Assembly: GCA_015057325.1 (NCBI GenBank)
Contig: SVEQ01000004.1
Location: 186,001 to 250,000, forward strand
Source: Lachnospiraceae bacterium
Lineage (GTDB): Bacteria > Bacillota > Clostridia > Lachnospirales > Lachnospiraceae
Direction of reading: 5' to 3'
DNA length: 64,000 nucleotides
This document shows positions 24,479 to 33,901 of the stretch, one piece after another (within the stretch, counting starts at the first letter, position 1; each line of letters begins with the position of its first letter). Position numbers and translations under genes: made by a program. A model generated the notes under the pieces. It ran no database searches, was not told the DNA's origin, and saw only the letters and a program-made list of their open reading frames with translations.

Positions 24479-25471
24479 TTATCCCCCATACATTTTTCTT
24501 ATGCGTTTTCCTACCTCCTTAATTCTCGTTACCGCTTCTTCCGGTTCAACGATAACAACGTTATCACCCAAAGATATTATCCAGCCTATAAATTGTTCGC
24601 TCAAAGCAGCCTCAACACCAACCACGAACCATTCTTTATCGACAATTGTAATATCAATATCCGTTCCAAATCTATCAATAATTATTCCTGCAAAATCATT
24701 TTTTACACGTAATTTCACAACAACATTATCGCCATCAAACATTCCGAATAATCTATTAGTATATTTCGCCAAGTCAAATGAATTAAAACAATCTTGTCCC
24801 GCACGTTGTTCTTGTTTTAAATCAATATTTAACATCTTATCCACTCGATAATGACGTATACTTTCTGTTTCTTCATCATATGCAAGTAAATAATATTTTT
24901 CATTATCCCAGGTCAAAGCCCACGGACTTACAACATATACTTTTCCATCATGCCTAAGTACTTTTTCTTTATCTACCGACCACTGAAAATATTGAAAAAC
25001 TATTTTCACATCTGAACCAATCGCACTGTGTATTTTATCAACATTATAATAAATACTTTCGTTCTCTGCTTTTATTCTTCCCGAAACAAATACTTGTCGC
25101 TGAAGTTGTTTCCCCTCATATACACTGGTCAATCCCTCTATTTTCTAGATTAATGTGTTGGATTTCTTTTCTGTAATGAATTTTGATGATTGAACCAAAT
25201 CAACCAATAGTTTAAGTTCGGGTAGCTCAAAATCACGTTCACCTATATGGTATAGCCTGTCCCGTCCGGAATTTTCCATTATAATGTCAACGCCAAAATC
25301 ATTAAGAAAATGAATATCTTTATATAATGTTTTTCGTTCAACAGATATGTCATATGTTTTTAACTCTTCTTCAATCTTCTTTATCGAAATACTATGTGCA
25401 TCATCAGTCTTTTCCAATAAAATCTTTAGAAGATATAGTATTCTTCTATTGCTTTTTACCTTGTTATCCAT
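24479..25471 (-). pseudogene. WYL-domain regulator interrupted by an in-frame amber codon
   Basis: A helix-turn-helix part (25471 down to 25148, SISIKKIEEELKTYDISVERKTLYKDIHFL) and a WYL part (25132 to 24479, with WALTWDNEKYYLLAYDEETESIRHYRVDKM) lie in the same frame, separated only by a TAG at 25147-25145. The reading ITEKKSNTLI-stop-KIEGLTSVYEG continues in frame into the next domain, where relatives usually have a Glu codon, so a single GAG-to-TAG change explains it. Such proteins are about 330 residues and bind DNA, some controlling CRISPR loci. It lies 41 bp upstream of cas12a on the same strand. Readthrough or reinitiation at TTG 25132 cannot be excluded. Confidence 0.8.
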
Positions 25472-25561
25472 AATAATCCCCACAGAAAATAACCTTCAAA
25501 AATGATAAGTATATATTAACATAATTACACTCTGATATAAACTATTTATTTAATAAACAAA

Positions 25562-25591
25562 GGAAAGAGTCCACACTTGTGGACTCTTTCC
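25562..25591 (-). terminator. Strong terminator between the zinc-ribbon gene and the WYL gene
   Basis: A 14-bp perfect inverted repeat (GGAAAGAGTCCACA and its complement) with almost no loop, followed on the minus strand by TTTGTTTATT. It ends transcription of the gene at 25606 and insulates the CRISPR locus. Confidence 0.8.
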
Positions 25592-25605
25592 TTCAGCACG
25601 AACTA

Positions 25606-26268
25606 CTATATAATTCTAATCCTTGATCTATCCTCGTTATACTCGAATGCAAGTCTGGTAATAAGTGCAAGCATAGCACCAAGCGTTTGATAGCTGTTTG
25701 CTACGGAACTTATTGAAGTCTCATAACTTTCATTAAGGTAGAAACTTGGAAGGTTTAATGAATCATTTATCTTAATGGCAATAATGTCATCAAATTTTAC
25801 CGTCATGGATTTCTTCTTTTTGAAGAATCTGACCGCTCTGTCTGTAATAACATAAAAATCCTTGCCCTTGCCAAAAAGAGTTGTATCAATCAACATTATT
25901 ACGCGTTCTCCCGACTCGAGTTCCGAATCCATACGTCCTCTCAAGTTCTCAATCCTCTCTCCGCGAACATCTTTCATGGCTGTGCCGTCGTCTTTTTGAG
26001 TTATTTTTCTAAGGTACTCTTCGACATCCTTTGAAGTTTCATTCTCATCCATGCAATATTTCCATGCTCTCATGACTTCAGATGTACATTTCTTTTCCAT
26101 CAAACGATTCAAATCTACATCAACAAAAAACAAATCCGGATCTAATAATTCTTTACTTGATTTCTTGTCTGACTTCTCTACATCGTATGTAGAATTACAG
26201 TATGGACAAATCAGTTTTTCTCTCTTCTTCTCAAGTTCTCCGCCACAACTAGGACATTTCTTTAACAT
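25606..26268 (-). CDS. Zinc-ribbon protein with PH-like C-terminal domain
   Basis: A 220-residue protein. The N-terminus has a two-knuckle zinc ribbon (CPSCGGELEKKREKLICPYC, residues 5-24). The middle is helical, and the C-terminal part (GERVIMLIDTTLFGKGKDFYVITDRAVRFF, then FDDIIAIKI) resembles bacterial PH-like domains. No membrane helix or signal peptide. The function is unknown; single gene, followed by a strong terminator. Confidence 0.65.
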   Translation of the reverse strand: MLKKCPSCGGELEKKREKLICPYCNSTYDVEKSDKKSSKELLDPDLFFVDVDLNRLMEKKCTSEVMRAWKYCMDENETSKDVEEYLRKITQKDDGTAMKDVRGERIENLRGRMDSELESGERVIMLIDTTLFGKGKDFYVITDRAVRFFKKKKSMTVKFDDIIAIKINDSLNLPSFYLNESYETSISSVANSYQTLGAMLALITRLAFEYNEDRSRIRII

Positions 26269-26297
26269 GTAAGTTTTCCTCCGCGTAAATTATAATG

Positions 26298-26468
26298 TTA
26301 TTTATTTATGATATGTGCCACGCAATTGCCGCAAGGCTTGTATCCTTTTTCTTTTAATTCCTTTATTGTTCCTGTTTATTCAACTTTATTATGCTCTTTA
26401 ATTGTTTTAACGCTTTTGCAATCAACCATGTGGATCCTTTTGGTGTTGGTATTAAGAATAAATACTCC
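26298..26468 (-). pseudogene. Fragment of a zinc-binding (Ada-type) C-terminal domain, broken by an ochre codon
   Basis: On the minus strand one frame reads GVFILNTNTKRIHMVDCKSV, TIKEHNKVE, a stop (TAA, 26378-26376), then TGTIKELKEKGYKPCGNCVA and a final stop at 26298. The pattern H-x3-C ... C-x2-C with GYKPCGNC resembles the Ada-like metal-binding domain at the end of many Lachnospiraceae secreted proteins and nucleases. No intact start or upstream domain is present, so this is a remnant. It fills most of the gap between 26268 and 26512. Confidence 0.6.
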
Positions 26469-26511
26469 TTAAAATATAAATAAACTTATACGTACTCTTT
26501 CCTTTACTCTC

Positions 26512-27777
26512 CTACTCCCAACGAGCATAAAGCGTCTGATCTGTTTTCTTTCCGAAAGTCATATATGGTTTTACACGTACTCCGGCAGCGGGATCTGTGT
26601 ACCAACCGACAAATGTGCTTCCGCTCTTTGTAGGTGTCGGCATAACACTATACATTGCACCTTCTGCGATCTTTCTGCTTGAATAAGAAACGGTGCCTCC
26701 ATTCGCATCAAATGTAACTGTATGAAATACCAACTTACTATAATCCGGTGATACAACGTATTGCATCTTCCAATGGCTGTATGTTCCTGTAGCCTTTCCT
26801 GTTTTTGCGTTAATCTTTACGGTATCTGCATATACCTGATTATTGTGACCACCGTCACGGAAGGTGATATACACATATTTTCCTTTTTTCTTAACCTTTT
26901 CAACAAGAAACATATGGCCGCCGCCTGTTGTCTTGGTAACTCTGCAAATGTCACCCTTCTTTAATGTCTTCTTGCCACCTTTACCGGCATATTTCATCTT
27001 TTTCCATGTTGTTTTGTTTTGATATCCGTCTTCAAGTACGCTTCTCGGAAGCCCCGCAACCTCAACACACCACTCGGCAAAATCACCACACCAAAGTACG
27101 GGATTATCTCTGTAATAATAACCATACTCTGTGTAATTCTTATCACTCTTACTGTTACCGCCAAGATTATTGTTGCTGCTTCCCTCATGATATCCGTACT
27201 GGGATTTTGCAACATTTATAATATTGTTCCTGATATTGTCGGTAAGTTTTACCTTCATCAGTTTTTTATAATATTTCCCGCTTTTATAACTTTCCGAGAA
27301 GTCCCCGCCGATAGCCATCCAATCAGGAAAAACATCTTCCATACTGATAGCATTTTTATCTCCGGCATAATTAACTAAAACCAACGACGAACAATACTTG
27401 AATGCATTTTTCTCTATTGTTGTAACTCCTTTTGGAATTGTAATACTTTCCAAAGAACTGCATCCGTAAAATGCACCTTTTTTTATAATCGTTACAGTAT
27501 CCGGCAACGTTACGGAAGTAAGCCCTTCATGATTATAAAATGCCCATTCACCGATACTTTGTACGGTAACGCCCTCAATAGTTTCAGGAATAACTGCAGA
27601 TGTAACCGTTTCCTGAGCCCATGTAATTTCGCCTGTTGTTATATCAAACCAAAGTTTTCCTCCTTCAACCTCATATCCAACTTGGTTTGATTTGGCACAT
27701 GTTGATATAAACGGCAAATTAATTCCTGCAAATAAAACAAGAAAAGTAGCAATAATAAATGTAGCATTTCTCTTCAT
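26512..27777 (-). CDS. Secreted protein: BspA-type LRR, CHAP-like and InlB-type repeat
   Basis: A 421-residue secreted protein. After a signal peptide (residues 1-29) come a BspA-like leucine-rich repeat unit (SIGEWAFYNHEGLTSVTLPD, GAFYGCSSLESITIPKGV), an amidase-like CHAP domain (about 185-330; WCGDFAEWC holds the candidate catalytic Cys, GGGHMFLVEKV the His) and a C-terminal InlB/Flg_new repeat (VTFDANGGTV to GWYTDPAAGVRV to TLYARWE). Probably a cell-wall or peptidoglycan-associated hydrolase. ATG 27777 is preferred over GTG 27786, which overlaps the AGGGG ribosome site. Confidence 0.75.
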   Translation of the reverse strand: MKRNATFIIATFLVLFAGINLPFISTCAKSNQVGYEVEGGKLWFDITTGEITWAQETVTSAVIPETIEGVTVQSIGEWAFYNHEGLTSVTLPDTVTIIKKGAFYGCSSLESITIPKGVTTIEKNAFKYCSSLVLVNYAGDKNAISMEDVFPDWMAIGGDFSESYKSGKYYKKLMKVKLTDNIRNNIINVAKSQYGYHEGSSNNNLGGNSKSDKNYTEYGYYYRDNPVLWCGDFAEWCVEVAGLPRSVLEDGYQNKTTWKKMKYAGKGGKKTLKKGDICRVTKTTGGGHMFLVEKVKKKGKYVYITFRDGGHNNQVYADTVKINAKTGKATGTYSHWKMQYVVSPDYSKLVFHTVTFDANGGTVSYSSRKIAEGAMYSVMPTPTKSGSTFVGWYTDPAAGVRVKPYMTFGKKTDQTLYARWE

Positions 27778-27800
27778 AATAATCACCCCTAACGCATTAC

Positions 27801-28313
27801 CTACTGCTTATCATAATACTTCTTGCCACTCTTCGGGCTAAAGTATGTTCTTATATATCCGTCCTTCGAAACAAAAACAATCTCATTGGTTTCTTCAAGA
27901 TAATACACGTCATCTCCGTCTTCTGCTTCGGTTTTGTGAAGCGAATTAGGATTATTGATTACTTTGTTGGCAGCTTCAAGGTATTCTTCCTTTGTCGAGC
28001 AACCAACCTCCTCACCGTGTTTGTCGAAATGCTTATCGTATGTTTCTTCATTTCTGAACTTATAAAGTTTGACATCATTTACCTGTTCAAGTGAAGGAAT
28101 ATCCTCTGAAGAACTTTGCTCGGTTGAAGTTTTTTCACTATCATCTTTTGTTGTTTCTTCTGTTTGTACAGCTTCTGTTGTGGCCTCAGTGGTAGCCTCA
28201 GGACGTTGTTTTGCTGCCTGTTTTGAAAACATCGCAATTAGCATACATATCATAACAAGCGCAACCATATTGATTGTTGACCACCATTTACTTTTTCTGG
28301 CATTATTAAACAT
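27801..28313 (-). CDS. Membrane-anchored protein with nuclease-toxin-like C-terminus
   Basis: A 170-residue protein: basic N-terminus, one membrane helix (MVALVMICMLIAMF), a Thr/Glu/Ser-rich linker (TTEATTEAVQTEETTK) and a compact C-terminal domain (DKHFDKHGEE, STKEEYLEAAN, IVFVSKDGYIRTYFSP, KKYYDKQ). The latter pattern recalls RNase-type domains of the barnase/EndoU/colicin E5-D/RelE fold seen in polymorphic toxins and phage proteins. This similarity is from memory and tentative; no immunity gene is obvious nearby. It follows polC in the same direction. Confidence 0.55.
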   Translation of the reverse strand: MFNNARKSKWWSTINMVALVMICMLIAMFSKQAAKQRPEATTEATTEAVQTEETTKDDSEKTSTEQSSSEDIPSLEQVNDVKLYKFRNEETYDKHFDKHGEEVGCSTKEEYLEAANKVINNPNSLHKTEAEDGDDVYYLEETNEIVFVSKDGYIRTYFSPKSGKKYYDKQ

Positions 28314-28334
28314 TAACTCACCTCATCCAAATAA

Positions 28335-31300
28335 TTAAATATCAAATATTGACAACTGACTACTTTCAGGAAGTCCGTCAAGGATACCTATTTCACTTAA
28401 CTTCTCTATGGTTGATTTGCCAATACCAGCACGGTTTCTCAAATCTTCCTTTGAAATGAAACGCCCCTGTTTAGCCGCTTCCTTAATCTGCGACGCAGCC
28501 TTTTCCGCAATTCCATCAATAGATGTAAGCGGCGGCATAATCTTACCGTCTATAATCAGGCAATTGATATCATCTGCTTTGTATATATCGATTGGAAGAA
28601 ACTCAAGACCACGCGCATACATTTCCTGAACGAGCTGCATATCACCGAGAGTATCCTCTTCAGCCGCTGTTCTTTCATACTTACCCTTATTATTCAGTTC
28701 TTTCATTACGGCCTCTAGATGCTCCCTACCCTGACACATTTTCTCATAGTTAAATGCCTTCGCTCTAATACTAAAATATGCTGCATAATAAGCAAGGGGC
28801 TCATTTATCTTAAACCATGCAATACGCCAAGCCATCATAACGTAAGCAGCTGCATGCGCCTTCGGGAACATGTACTTAATCAGATTGCAGGACCAAATAT
28901 ACCAATCCGGCACGTTATGAGCCTTCATGTCTTCAACCCAGCCGTCCCATTTATCACAGGCACCCTTCGCAACCTTACCTTTACGCACATTTTCCATGAT
29001 TTTAAATGCATCACCGGGTTCAAGTCCCATATGAATCAAATACACCATGATATCATCACGACAACATATCGCGCCTGAAAGCTCGGTCTTACCTTCCGCA
29101 ATAAGCTTCTGTGCATTGTTAAGCCACACGTCTGTACCATGCGAAAGACCGGATATTCTAACCAAATCGGAGAAGTTCTTCGGCTTTGTATCCACAAGCA
29201 TCTGTATAACAAATGCTGTACCAAACTCCGGGATTCCCAGTGAGCCCGTCGGAACACCACCGATATCCTCAGGCTTAATACCCAGCACTTCAGGACTATG
29301 GAATAACGACATAACGCCCTTGTCATCAAGTTTAATTGTCTTGGCATCCTTACCTGTAAGGTCCTCTAGACGTCTTATAATGGTCGGATCGTCGTGTCCT
29401 AATATATCAAGCTTAAGTAAGTTTGCATCAATGGAATGGTACTCAAAATGAGTTGTAACGGTACTTGTTTTCATATCGTTAGCCGGATGCTGTACTGCCG
29501 TAAACTCGTAAATCTCTCTATCACTTGGCACGACAACAATACCACCGGGATGCTGTCCTGTAGTTCTCTTAACACCAACGCAGCCCTGTGCCACTCTGGC
29601 AAGCTCGCAACGACGCTTATGTTGACCGCGTTCCTGATAATATTTAAATACAAGCTGCTCGGCAGTCTTCTCTGCAATCGTACCGATTGTTCCGGCACGG
29701 AAAGCATGACCTTTACCAAAAAGCGTCTCTGTATATTGATGAGCATTCGCCTGATATTCACCCGAGAAATTAAGGTCGATATCCGGCTCCTTGTCTCCGT
29801 AGAATCCAAGGAATGTCTCAAAAGGAATATCATGTCCCTCTTTGTTCATTCTTGTTCCGCATTTTGGACAATCCATATCAGGCATATCACAACCCGAACT
29901 TCCCGAATAACTTTTAACAAGGTCCGACTCAAAATCCGTATAGAAGCAATGCGGACATATATAGTGAGCAGCAAGTGGATTAACCTCTGTAATTCCTGCC
30001 ATTGTTGCAACAAATGATGAGCCTACGGAACCACGCGAACCAACAAGATATCCGTGGTCATTTGAATCCCAAACGAGTTTTTGCGCGATAATGTACATAA
30101 CTGCATAACCATTACCGATAATCGAAGTAAGCTCTTTTTCAAGTCTGCTTGTAACCTGTTCCGGCAAATCAGGACCATATATTTCATGTGCCTTGTCATA
30201 ACATATACGTCTAAGCTCCTCGTCCGAGTTCTCGATAACAGGAGGACATTTATCAGGGCTTACAGGATAGATTTTCTCAATCATGTTAGCGATTTTATTT
30301 GTATTATCAATAACGACCTCTCTTGCCTTCTCGCTTCCCAGATAGGCAAACTCAGCAAGCATTTCTTCTGTAGTTCTAAAGAAAAGCGGCGCCTGATCAT
30401 CAGCATCCTTAAATCCTTTAGAAGCCATAATAACAGCACGATACAAAGAATCCTCAGGATCAAGGAAATGAACGTCACAAGTCGCAACTACAGGTTTATT
30501 ATAAGTCTCTCCAAGCTCTACGATTTTCTTGTTAACATTCTGCAAATCCTCATCGGTATTAATGTCAGCAAGTTTCTCATCCGCTTTCATGAAAGCGTTA
30601 TTACCAATAGGCTGTATTTCAAGATAATCATAGAATCTTACAATTCTGTCAATCTCATCATCATTTGCTCCACCAATCAACGCGCGATAAAGTTCCCCCG
30701 CTTCACACGCCGAACCAAGAATAAGACCTTCTCTATATTTGTCAATTAAACTCTTTGGCATAATCGGTCTCGTATTAAAGTAATCAAGATGCGAAGCCGA
30801 AATCAGTCTGTTGAGATTAACACGTCCAATCTCGTTTTTGGCAAGAATAATTCCATGATATCTTCTTGACTTTCTGATTGTTTCAGCTGAATTGGATGCC
30901 ATAGAATTGACTTCATCAAGGTTATTAACACCCTTATCTTTGAGCATATCAAGAAAACGCAGGAAAATCTGCGCTGTAACTTCCGCATCAGCAACCGCTC
31001 TATGATGATGTTCATTCTTAAGTCCCAAATGCTTACACAAACGGTCAAGAGTGTATTTACCAAGTTCAGGACAAAGAATATGTCCAAGTGTCATCGTATC
31101 AAGAATCGAATAATTGGTTGCTAGTCCCAAATCGTCTGCAAACTTCTTGATAAATGTTGTATCAAACACCGCGTTATGAGCAACAACCGCACTGTCACCA
31201 ACGAAATCAAGGAACTGCGGTAATATTACATCTATAGTAGGTGCATTGATAACCATATCATCAGTTATTGATGTAAGTTGTGTAATATCATACGGAATAG

Positions 31301-32804
31301 GTACTTGCGGATTAATAAACTCTGAAAATCTGTCCACAATCTCACCGTTTGAGATTTTAACAGCACCTATCTCTATAATCTGACATTTCTTTGGATTAAG
31401 ACCTGTAGTTTCAATATCAAATACAACATAATCAGAATCGAGAGCCTGACCATGAGAATTGGTGATAAAATCCTTCATATCATCAACAAAATAGCCCTCA
31501 ACACCGTATATAATTTTGAAAGGATCATCATGCTTGATACAGTGATTAGCAACCGGGAACGCCTGCGCAACACCGTGATCGGTAATTGCGATAGCCGGAT
31601 GTCCCCATTTCTTCGCACGCGCAATGATATCCTCTACAGGAACAACGCTGTCGTTATCACTGTAAACAGTATGCATATGAAGCTCGACACGTTTATCAAG
31701 CGCATTATCCATACGTTCAACTCTGTTGTCGGATGCTCCTTTTATTCCCTCTATTCTGCCAAACTCAAGTTCGCCGGAGAATTTATCTATAGCAACAGAA
31801 CCTTTTATTTTGTAGAAGTTCTTCGCCTTAAAATCCTGTTTAAATAAAGCCCATTCGTCTTTTTCCATAAAGAGTTTTCCGGAAATTGAATCCGTGAAAT
31901 CCGTTATTGAGAAAATTATAATAAGACTTCCCCTTTTTGTTTCCTTCTCTTCAATAGCAAATACCTGGCCCTTGACTACTACATCATTTATCGGCTCCTG
32001 AATCTCGCAGATAGGCATTTCATCACCTTCTACATTTTTACCGTATATAGCATCAGGATCATGTTTTAAAACCTTGCGTCTTTGGAATCCTTCAGAACGA
32101 CCTTTGTTCTCAGATTTCTTTTCCGGCGCTTTGGCAGCTGGTGCTTTATCCTTGTTATCAGCATTTTTAGAATCCGCATTTTCTCCTTTTGAACCACCCT
32201 CACCATTAACTTCTTGCGCCTGCTCGGATTTCTCCATAATCTGCATTACTTCCATCTTAAGTGCATGGTCGTTGGCACGGCGTATCGCCTCTTTCTGAGC
32301 CTCTGTAAAGTCAAAACCTACCGATATCTCATAATCAAATCTTTCCTTATACACATGTTCAAGAAAATTCTTGATGTGTAATGATTTCTGTCTCGCTACA
32401 AATGTATCATCAAGTGTAAGATGCAATACATTATCAGTAACATACCATTCTGATTTTCTTACCAAATGATACAAAACATTAGACTCTTTGTATAATTCTA
32501 ATAAAAGACTATCCTTATATATATCAGTCAACGACTTGATATTATACTGTGCAGACAGTCTGTAATGCTCGACAAAAAGGACTCTGAATCTGTTTTGAAA
32601 CAAAAATGAACCTAAGGAATCTTCCATTTCATAAATATGTTCCTTAGGTATCAAAACCTTACTGTCTATATATATTTTAAGTTGTTTGTTGGCTTTTGAC
32701 ATGACCACATCGGTAACTATAACGTCCTCAAACATTTTGCGAAATTCAGACGAACAGTTATATTCCGGGAACACATCAAAAAAAAGTTTTCCTTCCTGTA
32801 CCAC
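28335..32804 (-). CDS. polC: DNA polymerase III PolC
   Basis: A 1489-residue PolC, the replicative polymerase of Firmicutes. Domains in order: N-terminal domain, a charged linker (about 205-250), OB fold, PHP (VELHMHTVYSDNDSVVPVEDI), inserted 3'-5' exonuclease (FDIETTG, Asp463), then the polymerase core (PDIDLNFSGEYQ, GTIGTIAEKTA, the palm GSRGSVGSSFVATM) and the C-terminal helix-hairpin-helix. It starts with GTG at 32804 behind GGGAGTG and lies 17 bp after ispG. Confidence 0.97.
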   Translation of the reverse strand: MVQEGKLFFDVFPEYNCSSEFRKMFEDVIVTDVVMSKANKQLKIYIDSKVLIPKEHIYEMEDSLGSFLFQNRFRVLFVEHYRLSAQYNIKSLTDIYKDSLLLELYKESNVLYHLVRKSEWYVTDNVLHLTLDDTFVARQKSLHIKNFLEHVYKERFDYEISVGFDFTEAQKEAIRRANDHALKMEVMQIMEKSEQAQEVNGEGGSKGENADSKNADNKDKAPAAKAPEKKSENKGRSEGFQRRKVLKHDPDAIYGKNVEGDEMPICEIQEPINDVVVKGQVFAIEEKETKRGSLIIIFSITDFTDSISGKLFMEKDEWALFKQDFKAKNFYKIKGSVAIDKFSGELEFGRIEGIKGASDNRVERMDNALDKRVELHMHTVYSDNDSVVPVEDIIARAKKWGHPAIAITDHGVAQAFPVANHCIKHDDPFKIIYGVEGYFVDDMKDFITNSHGQALDSDYVVFDIETTGLNPKKCQIIEIGAVKISNGEIVDRFSEFINPQVPIPYDITQLTSITDDMVINAPTIDVILPQFLDFVGDSAVVAHNAVFDTTFIKKFADDLGLATNYSILDTMTLGHILCPELGKYTLDRLCKHLGLKNEHHHRAVADAEVTAQIFLRFLDMLKDKGVNNLDEVNSMASNSAETIRKSRRYHGIILAKNEIGRVNLNRLISASHLDYFNTRPIMPKSLIDKYREGLILGSACEAGELYRALIGGANDDEIDRIVRFYDYLEIQPIGNNAFMKADEKLADINTDEDLQNVNKKIVELGETYNKPVVATCDVHFLDPEDSLYRAVIMASKGFKDADDQAPLFFRTTEEMLAEFAYLGSEKAREVVIDNTNKIANMIEKIYPVSPDKCPPVIENSDEELRRICYDKAHEIYGPDLPEQVTSRLEKELTSIIGNGYAVMYIIAQKLVWDSNDHGYLVGSRGSVGSSFVATMAGITEVNPLAAHYICPHCFYTDFESDLVKSYSGSSGCDMPDMDCPKCGTRMNKEGHDIPFETFLGFYGDKEPDIDLNFSGEYQANAHQYTETLFGKGHAFRAGTIGTIAEKTAEQLVFKYYQERGQHKRRCELARVAQGCVGVKRTTGQHPGGIVVVPSDREIYEFTAVQHPANDMKTSTVTTHFEYHSIDANLLKLDILGHDDPTIIRRLEDLTGKDAKTIKLDDKGVMSLFHSPEVLGIKPEDIGGVPTGSLGIPEFGTAFVIQMLVDTKPKNFSDLVRISGLSHGTDVWLNNAQKLIAEGKTELSGAICCRDDIMVYLIHMGLEPGDAFKIMENVRKGKVAKGACDKWDGWVEDMKAHNVPDWYIWSCNLIKYMFPKAHAAAYVMMAWRIAWFKINEPLAYYAAYFSIRAKAFNYEKMCQGREHLEAVMKELNNKGKYERTAAEEDTLGDMQLVQEMYARGLEFLPIDIYKADDINCLIIDGKIMPPLTSIDGIAEKAASQIKEAAKQGRFISKEDLRNRAGIGKSTIEKLSEIGILDGLPESSQLSIFDI

Positions 32805-32821
32805 AGTAATTCACTCCCAAA

Positions 32822-33874
32822 TTATTTCCAGTTCTTAAGTTCCTCTTCAAGTGCCGGAATAAACATATCTTCCGGTAACTTCTTAATAATTTCTCCGTGC
32901 TTAATAAGCAGACCTTCACCCTTGCCGCCTGCTATTCCAAGATCAGCTTCCTTCGCTTCACCGGGGCCATTTACAACACAACCCATAACCGCAATCTTAA
33001 TGTTAAGGTGCTCGTAATTAGCTGCAAGATTCTCCACCTGATTAGCAAGTCCAATAAGGTCAATCGATGTTCTTCCGCATGTTGGACATGATACAACTTC
33101 AATTCCGCCTTCACGAAGTCCCAAAGTCTTCAAAATAAGTTTAGCTGATACAACCTCATTGACAGGGTCACCTGTAAGCGATACACGAATAGTATCGCCA
33201 ATACCCTGATTAAGTATAATTCCAAGACCAACAGCAGACTTAATGTTACCTCTTGTAAGCGTGCCGGCCTCTGTGATTCCAACATGCAACGGATAATTTG
33301 TCTGTTCTGCAATCAATTCATGAGCTTTAACACACATGAGCACGTCAGAAGATTTGATACTGATTACAATGTTATCAAAATCCTCCTGTTCAAGCATAGA
33401 CACTTTATCAAGCGCACTCTCAACAATTCCTTCAGCAGTTACGCCACCGTACTTTTCGACAAGTTCTTTCTCAAGTGAGCCGCTGTTAACACCAACACGA
33501 ATAGGTACGTTATACTTCTTGGCGCACTCAACAACCTTCTTGATATTATCTCTGCCACCAATGTTTCCGGGATTAATTCTAATCTTATCAGCACCGTGTT
33601 CCATAGCCATAATAGCCATTTTGTAGTCGAAATGAATATCTGCAACGATAGGGATATGAATAGACTCCTTGATTTTAGCAAATGCTTTTGCCGCATCTTC
33701 GTTATTGGCAGTTGAACGAATAATATCGCAACCTGCTTTTTCAAGTTCTAAAATCTGTGCAACAGTAGCCTTAACATCTTCTGTTTTAGTATTAGTCATT
33801 GACTGAATAAGAATAGGATTACCGCCACCGATAATACGATTACCTATCTTAACTGCTTTTGTATGCTCTCTCAT
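32822..33874 (-). CDS. ispG: 4-hydroxy-3-methylbut-2-enyl diphosphate synthase IspG
   Basis: A 350-residue Fe-S enzyme of the MEP isoprenoid pathway. The Fe-S ligands are visible in SCPTCGRTSID and VMGCVVNGPGEA. The N-terminal barrel has IQSMTNTKTEDV and ADIHFDYKMA. It sits between rseP and polC, and dxr (the first committed step of the same pathway) is two genes upstream. Confidence 0.96.
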   Translation of the reverse strand: MREHTKAVKIGNRIIGGGNPILIQSMTNTKTEDVKATVAQILELEKAGCDIIRSTANNEDAAKAFAKIKESIHIPIVADIHFDYKMAIMAMEHGADKIRINPGNIGGRDNIKKVVECAKKYNVPIRVGVNSGSLEKELVEKYGGVTAEGIVESALDKVSMLEQEDFDNIVISIKSSDVLMCVKAHELIAEQTNYPLHVGITEAGTLTRGNIKSAVGLGIILNQGIGDTIRVSLTGDPVNEVVSAKLILKTLGLREGGIEVVSCPTCGRTSIDLIGLANQVENLAANYEHLNIKIAVMGCVVNGPGEAKEADLGIAGGKGEGLLIKHGEIIKKLPEDMFIPALEEELKNWK

Positions 33875-33901
33875 AACAATTCTCCGTTCTAAACACGCCT
33901 G

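Noticed and set aside
24479-25471. Frameshift as the cause of the split WYL gene
   Set aside because: Both halves are in the same frame with only a TAG between them, so it is a nonsense codon.
24479-25471. Pyrrolysine or other recoding of the TAG
   Set aside because: No sign of pyl genes in the window, and relatives are expected to have Glu at this place; simple nonsense is more likely.
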